DNA of 6,048 bases from a bacterium (GTDB lineage Bacteria; SM23-31; JAUVVT01), in contig JAUVVT010000134.1 of assembly GCA_030604505.1 (NCBI GenBank), positions 1-6,048 of the forward strand, written 5' to 3'. The first letter of the stretch is position 1. Every line of letters begins with the position of its first letter. A program made the translations under genes and the position numbers. Positions 1-5,103 of this stretch are shown here, piece by piece. The notes under the pieces are model-generated. The model was not told the origin of the DNA. It did not search any database and was given only the letters and a program-made list of their open reading frames with translations.

Positions 1-632
1 AAAATCAAAAGATTCGGATTGAATGCCGGGAACAGCCCTCTTGGATTTTTTACACGCAGGTCATTTAATTCCTGTTTTGCGGCAGTAGTGAGGGCTGCGT
101 AGTCCTGTTCCTCCAGTTCCTTCATTCGGTTAAATTCGGCTAATTCGGTTTTTTCTTCGATGGTAAGTGATGCTTCGGATTTTGGCGCTATTGCGAGTAT
201 TGTTTTTGATGTTGCAGAAAATCCTATTGATATATATCCCATAAAAAAAACCAGAGCAAAGATTGCATAGGTTCCAGAAAGACTATGTGAATTGTATCGT
301 TCTTCATAAAAATCTCCGATAGTAATCATTCTCATTTTTCTGTACCATGTGCCCATAAACCAGTAAAACGGTGAACAGAAGAGCCAGTTGAGTACTGTCC
401 AGATTCCGGAAAGCCCGCCAATGAAGGTATTTCTGACGGTACCAATCGGACTGTCGGCAGATGTTCCTGCTCCAAAAGTTGCAAAAGTCTGAATTATCTT
501 TCCAAACCCCCTCCCACCCATAAAAAATCCTTCCTGGTCTTTTGTTTTTTTGCGTGAATATATTCCTATCCAGATCATCAACAGAAAATAAAGTACAATC
601 ACAACAATGTCTATAAAATAACTAGTTTCCAT
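1..632 (-). CDS. Sodium:solute symporter (SSS family), N-terminal part, cut by the window edge
   Basis: An open frame reads from ATG (630-632, minus strand) to the left edge without a stop, giving 210 residues of an inner-membrane transporter. Residues 5-26 form a first hydrophobic helix ending in IYSRKK. Then comes the short GRGFGK segment and a Gly/Ser/Ala-rich second helix region (about 47-65), which in the SSS family helps form the Na+ site. Further hydrophobic stretches lie at about 68-96 and 119-149, with the common ITIGDFYEERY motif between them (103-113). Residues about 150-200 form a hydrophilic, Glu/Lys-rich, probably helical insertion, longer than I expect for a simple loop. A weak Shine-Dalgarno (AGG) lies about 11 bases upstream. 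The gene follows the URO-D-like gene by 50 bp on the same strand, so co-transcription is likely. Family assignment is firm; substrate is unknown. Typical substrates are sugars, sugar acids, proline, pantothenate or sialic acid. Confidence 0.87.
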   Translation of the reverse strand, partial: METSYFIDIVVIVLYFLLMIWIGIYSRKKTKDQEGFFMGGRGFGKIIQTFATFGAGTSADSPIGTVRNTFIGGLSGIWTVLNWLFCSPFYWFMGTWYRKMRMITIGDFYEERYNSHSLSGTYAIFALVFFMGYISIGFSATSKTILAIAPKSEASLTIEEKTELAEFNRMKELEEQDYAALTTAAKQELNDLRVKNPRGLFPAFNPNLLI

Positions 633-682
633 AGGATGATTACCTGATTATTATTTCAAAAGTTTTGCAGAGATAAAAGTTA

Positions 683-1810
683 TTATTTCCAGCCAGTCAT
701 ACGGGCAAGTATATCGCAGTATTCCAGGAATTCATTCCACCCGACATCCGATGGGATGCCGTGATCACAGCTTGGTATGTAGCCGCCGCTCCTGACAACC
801 GGTTCGATTCTGTTCATTTCGTCTCTTATAATACTTCCACCTTTTGCCATAGCTTGTTTGTCCACTCCGCCTAAAAAAGCCATTTTTTTGCCATAAATAT
901 TTCTAAATTTGTTTATATCATTGCCTGCCGCCACTTCCACAGGGTCGCAGGCGTTAAATCCGCTTTCAATCCACACGGGGATTATATCGCCGATAAATCC
1001 ATCCGAATCCATCATATAGACAGGGCAGTTACCGGCTTTGACAATCTCATTCCATTGTCTATAGGTTGGCTGTAAAAATTCACGCATCATTTTCGGTGAA
1101 ATGAATGACTTTTGTTTGAAAGCGATGTCTTCCGATATGTGTATAAAATCAGCGTCAAGATATGGCAGGACTTTTTCAAGAAGAGCGGATATGTAGTCTG
1201 TCCAGAAACTTACCATATCCCTCACAAATTCGGGGTCTTCTATGAAGAGCATACAAATATTTTCAGCACCGAGCCATTCTCTCATCTGCCAGAATGGACC
1301 CGGAAATTCAAATCCAATCACATAGTTTCGGTTTTTCAGTTTCTTTGCTATTTCGGTAATATTTTCCGGGATTCTTGATGGTTCATCAGGGTTGTATCTT
1401 GTTTTCATTGATTCCCAATCATTCCTATTTGAGACAGGACATGAAATCCATCTCCTTGTTACGAAGTCGATGGGATTCCGCAAGTAGGTAACATCATATT
1501 CATTTGATATTTCACATATATTTCCTTTCCAGTCCTGCACAATCTGGCTTCGTTCTTTTTTCTCTATTACTTTTTCCTCGAACTGCGGAATCATTATATG
1601 TTCAATCCAAACATCAGCACTCTGTTTTCCAGGCAGTAATGGTTCAATGCCGATTTTTTCCCTCAAATATTCATTCCAGTCTGCTCCTTCGGGCAGACCC
1701 TGTTTATGCCATGTTTTCAGTGTTGATTTTCTGGGTTCACCCGGATTAAAAGGGATTTTATCCGGTTTGCCAAACAATAGGGTTTCTATGAATCTCTGAC
1801 GGTCGGTCAT
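683..1810 (-). CDS. Uroporphyrinogen-decarboxylase-superfamily protein (not HemE), substrate unknown
   Basis: The 375-residue protein matches the length and pattern of URO-D-fold proteins, TIM barrels that include HemE and the corrinoid methyltransferases MtaA, MtbA and CmuA. Visible motifs are the N-terminal RFIETLLFGKPDKIPF (5-20), a central GFEFPGPFWQMREWLG block (166-181), HISEDIA (224-230), MMDSDG (266-271), GGVDK (314-318) and PSCDHGIPSDV (346-356). The HemE signature near the N-terminus (RQAGRY type) is absent, so haem synthesis is unlikely. The His-x-Cys zinc ligands of MtaA-type methyltransferases are replaced at the MMDSDG position, although a Cys-Asp-His remains at 348-350. No corrinoid protein or methyltransferase partner is visible here. 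Such divergent paralogues are numerous in Planctomycetota-like genomes and usually sit in catabolic clusters, where their reaction is mostly undefined. The adjacent downstream transporter fits that setting. The start is the only good ATG and it lacks a Shine-Dalgarno. Superfamily call is confident; function is not. Confidence 0.85.
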   Translation of the reverse strand: MTDRQRFIETLLFGKPDKIPFNPGEPRKSTLKTWHKQGLPEGADWNEYLREKIGIEPLLPGKQSADVWIEHIMIPQFEEKVIEKKERSQIVQDWKGNICEISNEYDVTYLRNPIDFVTRRWISCPVSNRNDWESMKTRYNPDEPSRIPENITEIAKKLKNRNYVIGFEFPGPFWQMREWLGAENICMLFIEDPEFVRDMVSFWTDYISALLEKVLPYLDADFIHISEDIAFKQKSFISPKMMREFLQPTYRQWNEIVKAGNCPVYMMDSDGFIGDIIPVWIESGFNACDPVEVAAGNDINKFRNIYGKKMAFLGGVDKQAMAKGGSIIRDEMNRIEPVVRSGGYIPSCDHGIPSDVGWNEFLEYCDILARMTGWK

Positions 1811-1862
1811 AATAGTATTTATTTGATTTCGAAGTTTGCCGCGGTGATTAGAATATTTTGTC

Positions 1863-1890
1863 TTTATATATAGGTTGTTATATTAATCAA
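1863..1890 (-). promoter_or_regulatory. Possible promoter for the URO-D-like/symporter operon
   Basis: On the minus strand, TTGATT (1885-1890) is followed after 16 bases by TATAAA (1863-1868), about 50 bp upstream of the URO-D-like ATG. The spacing and boxes fit a sigma-70-type promoter. The surroundings are very AT-rich, so a chance match is quite possible. Confidence 0.3.
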
Positions 1891-2281
1891 AAAAGAGCGC
1901 GTCACAGGATTTTTTTACAAGAGATAACAAAATGTGATTACATAATTCGGGATTGAGAAGAGGGCGAACACATAGTGTAAGTATATGAATCAATTCCATA
2001 CAATTTTATAAATGTTACAATATATGAAATAATCTATTAAAAACAAGCGGAATTTAATCGGAGAGAAAATTAATATTTTAAATAAGAATCGAGTTGTCAT
2101 CAAAAAAGTAAAAAAATATTGTTGCATTAATCATTCTTGTTAGTTAGAATATTGCTTATAGGATTTATTTAATTACTTTTATTTTCAGCTTGTAAAAAAT
2201 TAATATAAAAAATGTGTTTCAGTAAAAGAAATGTCTGAACCGATAATTATTATGATAAAATGATGAGTATAGTTTGAGATA

Positions 2282-2287
2282 TATAAT
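2282..2287 (+). promoter_or_regulatory. Candidate -10 box of the dehydratase gene
   Basis: A consensus TATAAT lies 84 bp before the chosen ATG. No good -35 hexamer is present 16-18 bases upstream (the sequence there is about AATGAT), so the promoter would be activator-dependent or weak if real. Placement just before the dyad at 2303-2316 and the strong ribosome binding site supports it. Confidence 0.35.
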
Positions 2288-2302
2288 AAACCCTTTATTC
2301 GC

Positions 2303-2316
2303 AACTGCCAGCAGTT
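2303..2316. promoter_or_regulatory. Perfect 14-bp dyad, operator-like
   Basis: AACTGC, a CA centre and GCAGTT form a perfect inverted repeat. It starts 16 bp after the candidate -10 box, at or just downstream of the expected transcription start, where a repressor would block initiation or early elongation. In RNA it would fold only as a 5-bp stem with a 4-base loop and has no U-tract, so a DNA operator is more likely than a terminator. The regulator is not in the window. Confidence 0.35.
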
Positions 2317-2355
2317 CAGACAATAAATGCAGGAGTCAAAGTTCAAATTAACTCA

Positions 2356-2362
2356 AAGGAGG
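2356..2362 (+). promoter_or_regulatory. Strong Shine-Dalgarno fixing the dehydratase start
   Basis: AAGGAGG lies 9 bases before the ATG at 2372. The alternative in-frame ATG at 2327 has no comparable site. Starting there would put 15 charged residues in front of the leader peptide, so 2372 is preferred. Confidence 0.85.
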
Positions 2363-2371
2363 AAATTTTCA

Positions 2372-3616
2372 ATGTCAAGATTATCCAACAATAGCGCATT
2401 AATCTCACGCCGATCAATGTTTCGCAGTATATTGGGAGCCGGGACATTACTGAGTATAGATTCTGCATTTACAGCTAAAAGCAGCTCGGCAATCGTTTCT
2501 CCAAAAGACTCCCTCAAAATCACAAGAATGGAAACATTTCTGGTCAAACCCAGGTGGATTTTTCTCAAAGTCCACACAAATGCGGGCATCATCGGCTTGG
2601 GCGAACCACTCCTCGAAGGAAGAGCAAAAACCATTGCTGAGGCAGTTAAAGAAATTGCACCCTACCTTGTCGGCAAGGATCCCCGGAGAGTGGTTCATCA
2701 CTGGCAGGCAATCTATCGTCATGCTTTCTACAGGGGAGGCCCAATCTTAACCAGTGCTCTTAGTGGAATCGACCAGGCATTGTGGGATATTAAGGGCAAA
2801 GCCCTTGGCGTTCCCGTCTATGAACTGCTTGGCGGTCCAACGCGAAATCGTATCAGGGTATATTCCCATGCCCGCTCACCCGAAGATATTATTGCGCAAA
2901 AAAAGCAGGGTTTTACGGCATTCAAAACAGGCGTGCCTAAAAAACGTCCTGCCCGTATTGTTGAAACGCCCGGTTTTGTCCGTTATGCTGCCGAACAATT
3001 TGCTGCTTTGCGTGAGACTGTGGGTCCCGATTGCGATATTGGAATTGACTTTCACGGTGCTGTTTCACCGCAAACCGCAATGCTGCTTATAAAAGCAATT
3101 GAGCCATATCAGCCTATGTTTGTTGAAGAACCTGTTCAGTGTCAAAATGTCGACATTATGGCAGACATTGCCCGTAAAACTTTTCTTCCTATAGCGACTG
3201 GTGAGCGTATCTTCACGAAATGGGGATTCCGCGAAATTCTTGAAAAGAGAGCTGCCGGAATTCTTCAGCCGGATATCTGTCATGCGGGCGGTATCACGGA
3301 AGTGCGTTTAATCGCGGGTATGGCGGAAGCTTACTATGCAGCTATTGCTCCACATAATCCAATGGGTCCAATCTCTCTTGCTAGTGGATTACAAATTGCG
3401 GCTTCTATTCCTAATTTTCTCTGTCAGGAACAGGTCTCGCTTGGTGCAGGATATTTGAAGAAACCTTTCGAGGTGAAAGACGGTTATATTCCTCTTCCGA
3501 CGGGTTCCGGTCTCGGTATTGAACTGGATGAAGAACAACTTGAAGATAAAATTGACCATGACTGGCGAAATCCGGAAACCTACGACCCTGATGACGGTTC
3601 TGTGGTTGACTGGTGA
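2372..3616 (+). CDS. dgoD: Galactonate-dehydratase-like enzyme (enolase superfamily) with Tat-type leader
   Basis: This 414-residue protein aligns by eye along its whole length with D-galactonate dehydratase (DgoD), which removes water from D-galactonate to give 2-keto-3-deoxy-galactonate using Mg2+. Blocks recalled from E. coli DgoD recur: KPRWIFLKV, GEPLLEGRA, FYRGGPIL, GIDQALWDIKGK, HAGGITE and a DGSVVDW C-terminus. Putative metal ligands are D226 (in DFHG), E252 (FVEEP) and E278 (TGER). Putative catalytic bases are H228 and H328 (APHNPMGP), with E353 (CQEQ) also conserved. The spacing of these six residues equals that of D183, H185, E209, E235, H285 and E310 of the E. coli enzyme as I recall it. 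An extra N-terminus of about 43 residues carries SRRSMFR (12-18) and a modest hydrophobic stretch, a twin-arginine-type signal with no lipobox cysteine, implying export of a folded enzyme. The second barrel strand reads FKTGVPKKRPARI, unlike classic DgoD, so the true substrate may be another acid sugar. Family is firm; substrate is tentative. The gene may share a regulon with the divergent transporter pair. Confidence 0.85.
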   Translation: MSRLSNNSALISRRSMFRSILGAGTLLSIDSAFTAKSSSAIVSPKDSLKITRMETFLVKPRWIFLKVHTNAGIIGLGEPLLEGRAKTIAEAVKEIAPYLVGKDPRRVVHHWQAIYRHAFYRGGPILTSALSGIDQALWDIKGKALGVPVYELLGGPTRNRIRVYSHARSPEDIIAQKKQGFTAFKTGVPKKRPARIVETPGFVRYAAEQFAALRETVGPDCDIGIDFHGAVSPQTAMLLIKAIEPYQPMFVEEPVQCQNVDIMADIARKTFLPIATGERIFTKWGFREILEKRAAGILQPDICHAGGITEVRLIAGMAEAYYAAIAPHNPMGPISLASGLQIAASIPNFLCQEQVSLGAGYLKKPFEVKDGYIPLPTGSGLGIELDEEQLEDKIDHDWRNPETYDPDDGSVVDW

Positions 3617-4071
3617 GAAATTAAAAGATTTATAGTGTTCAAGTTTTTCAGCTATATTAAGAGTTTTTAAAAATAGTGAAAAATTAAGCAGGAGCGGGGT
3701 CTGTATATCTATGTTTATAAAATGTTATAAGAAGATGTAATTGCAGAGAGTCTCGAAGTTTCGGAACAATGTGGAATATAGTCTAAAAAAATCAGCATCA
3801 TCAGTAACATTTTTGCAATACTATTTTTTAAGGTTACGTGAAATTTTTTTAGTAGGTTGGAAAAATTAAAGTTTGTAAATTTAAATTAATTTAATAAATT
3901 TAGTAAGAATGGTAAATAGGAAATTCCGATTCCAAAGCTACGGATGGAGTAACAGGTAATTTTACTGTAGTCTTAACAAAACCACTATTAACTGTCAGCA
4001 AGAAAAACTATGACTGAATTTTAACAACTAAAAGTCAAAGTCTGACGGCTTTAAAACGGAAACAATAATTG
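3617..4071. other. AT-rich intergenic region with possible coding remnant
   Basis: No complete gene is supportable here. The first 300 bases are very AT-rich and include a perfect all-A/T palindrome (3881-3894). From 3916 to 4017 one plus-strand frame without a start reads 33 sense codons whose product (containing TDGVTGNFTVVLTKPLLTVS) resembles the beta-strand repeats of secreted Ig-like or S-layer-type proteins. It ends in TGA, and the same frame then runs to a TAA just before the next gene. A weak 6-bp stem (4031-4036 with 4047-4052) lies in the putative leader of moaA. I saw no intrinsic terminator after the dehydratase gene and no recognisable molybdenum-cofactor riboswitch. Confidence 0.45.
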
Positions 4072-4872
4072 ATGTTCGACAGATTTAATCGTAAAATACA
4101 TTATCTCCGTATATCGGTCACAGACAGATGTGACCAGCGCTGTATTTACTGCAGGCAAAAAGGCGAAAATCCTTTGATAAGTCAAAAGGATGTGCTTTCT
4201 TTTGAGGAAATATTTGAAGTTACCCAAAAAGCTGTGGAGATGGGTATTGACAAAGTGAGACTCACCGGAGGAGAGCCCTTAGTGAGACGGGATATAGTAA
4301 CTCTTGTTTCGATGCTTGCCCAAATAGAAGGCATCAAAGATTTTGCAATAACGACTAATGGAACAACTTTGGACAGATTTGCTGATGCTCTTGTTAAAGC
4401 CGGACTTCAAAGAGTAAACATCAGTCTCGATACATTGGATACTGCAAGATACAGCGAAATTACCAGAGGCGGCGATATAGAATATGTTTTAAGAGGTATT
4501 GAGGTTGCTAAAAAAGCTGGATTTTCACCTATCAAAATAAATTGTGTTATTCAAGACTCCTCCAAAGAAAAAGATGCACGAGAGGTAGCATCCTTCGCTA
4601 AAAAGAATGGAATGGGGGTTCGCTTTATACGGAAGATGAATATAGAAAGAGGAATGTTCTGGCCCGTGGATGGAGGAACAGGAGGCGATTGTGAGCGGTG
4701 TAACCGATTGAGGCTTTCAAGTGACGGCAAGATATTTCCATGTCTCTTCAGTGATCTTGCATTTTCTGTGAGGGAGCTTGGTGCGGAAGAAGCCGTCAGG
4801 CAGGCAGTTAAAGTAAAACCCAAATCCGGTCTACCCAGTAAACACAATGGCTTCAATGCAATAGGAGGATAA
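4072..4872 (+). CDS. moaA: Compact MoaA-like radical SAM protein (GTP 3',8-cyclase homologue)
   Basis: MoaA starts molybdenum-cofactor synthesis in the cytoplasm by radical-SAM conversion of GTP to 3',8-cyclo-GTP, which MoaC then converts to cyclic pyranopterin phosphate. The 266-residue protein has the SAM-cluster motif CxxxCxxC (C20, C24, C27), the GGEP SAM-binding motif (66-69), RVNISLDTLD (114-123) and the second-cluster motif CxxCx13C (C207, C210, C224) embedding the NRLRL arginines. It ends in the family's GG (265-266), needed for activity in known MoaAs. It is about 60 residues shorter than typical MoaA (about 325-330). The loss lies between FIRKMN (185-190) and the second cluster, where about 50-60 residues are expected but only 16 remain. 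No frameshift is seen, so this looks like a natural compact subfamily. ATG 4072 is preferred to the adjacent TTG at 4069; the Shine-Dalgarno (CGGA) is weak. The MOSC-MogA gene downstream supports a role in this pathway. MoaC is not in the window. Confidence 0.85.
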   Translation: MFDRFNRKIHYLRISVTDRCDQRCIYCRQKGENPLISQKDVLSFEEIFEVTQKAVEMGIDKVRLTGGEPLVRRDIVTLVSMLAQIEGIKDFAITTNGTTLDRFADALVKAGLQRVNISLDTLDTARYSEITRGGDIEYVLRGIEVAKKAGFSPIKINCVIQDSSKEKDAREVASFAKKNGMGVRFIRKMNIERGMFWPVDGGTGGDCERCNRLRLSSDGKIFPCLFSDLAFSVRELGAEEAVRQAVKVKPKSGLPSKHNGFNAIGG

Positions 4873-4921
4873 AATAGAAAAAAAGTTTATGAGTGAATGA
4901 GCGAAGGAATGATCATAATGG

Positions 4922-4941
4922 ATTCCCGCTTTCGCGGGAAT
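4922..4941. repeat. Perfect hairpin of ATTCCC-N8-GGGAAT type, likely dispersed repeat
   Basis: ATTCCCGC, a TTTC loop and GCGGGAAT form a perfect 8-bp-stem hairpin, the only strongly GC-rich patch in an otherwise AT-rich intergenic region. The form ATTCCC-N8-GGGAAT is that of the neisserial dRS3 element, and near-identical sequences recur as dispersed repeats in many unrelated bacterial genomes. Flanking sequence, roughly 4891-4950, with the short motif GAATGA or GGAATGA repeated, may belong to the same unit. No U-tract follows, so it is not a standard terminator, though it could stabilise the moaA transcript end. Copy number in this genome cannot be seen here. Confidence 0.6.
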
Positions 4942-5030
4942 GACATTTGGGGAGGGTAGTAAACTAAATTCGGATTTTACAATTACAATAATTTTAACGA
5001 AAAGTTTCATTAATAATTTTTTCGGACTTT

Positions 5031-5060
5031 TTGACGTGTCATCTTATATAAAAATATACC
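5031..5060 (+). promoter_or_regulatory. Possible promoter of the MOSC-MogA gene
   Basis: TTGACG (5031-5036) is followed after 18 bases by TATACC (5055-5060), ending 43 bp before the ATG. The -35 is a good match; the -10 is fair and sits in AT-rich DNA. With the 231-bp gap after moaA, it suggests the fusion gene can be transcribed independently. Confidence 0.35.
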
Positions 5061-5103
5061 TATATTAATATACCCATTCACCTATTCATTGATAAAAATA
5101 ATA

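Larger units (their letters stand above)
1811..2371. other. AT-rich divergent intergenic region
   Basis: This stretch separates the minus-strand URO-D/symporter pair from the plus-strand dehydratase gene. It has frequent stops in all frames and no frame with a convincing protein. No tRNA, rRNA or strong intrinsic terminator was recognised. The supportable contents are candidate promoters at either end, an imperfect dyad ATGTGATTACAT (1932-1943) and a perfect dyad at 2303-2316. About 560 bp is long for a simple divergent promoter region, so decayed sequence or an unrecognised small RNA cannot be excluded. Confidence 0.5.

Noticed and set aside
1112..1749. Plus-strand open frames opposite the URO-D-like gene
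   Set aside because: Antisense to a conserved protein, low-complexity products, no ribosome binding site.
683..1810. True uroporphyrinogen decarboxylase (hemE)
   Set aside because: The HemE N-terminal signature is absent and no haem-synthesis neighbours are visible.
2353..2722. Minus-strand open frames overlapping the start of the dehydratase gene
   Set aside because: Products show no family motifs, while the plus strand carries a strong ribosome binding site and an intact enzyme.
3881..3894. Perfect 14-bp A/T palindrome as an operator
   Set aside because: All-A/T palindromes arise easily in DNA of this composition, and it is not near a gene start.
3909..3959. Tiny 16-codon plus-strand frame starting at ATG 3909
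   Set aside because: No Shine-Dalgarno and no recognisable product; a different frame of the same segment looks more protein-like.
3900..4071. Molybdenum-cofactor riboswitch upstream of moaA
   Set aside because: I looked for the conserved helices and loops of the Moco RNA motif and saw only weak local stems (4031-4052). A covariance-model search would be decisive.
4551..4856. Minus-strand open frame of about 100 codons inside moaA
   Set aside because: It is antisense to a gene with clear motifs and has no recognisable domain; a shadow frame.
4864..4900. AGGAGG near the end of moaA followed by an ATG at 4889 as a leader peptide
   Set aside because: The purine run encodes the conserved Ile-Gly-Gly end of MoaA, and the ATG frame stops after three codons.
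4922..4950. Hairpin as intrinsic terminator of moaA
   Set aside because: The stem is good but is followed by GACATTTGG rather than a U-tract, so a repeat element is the better explanation.
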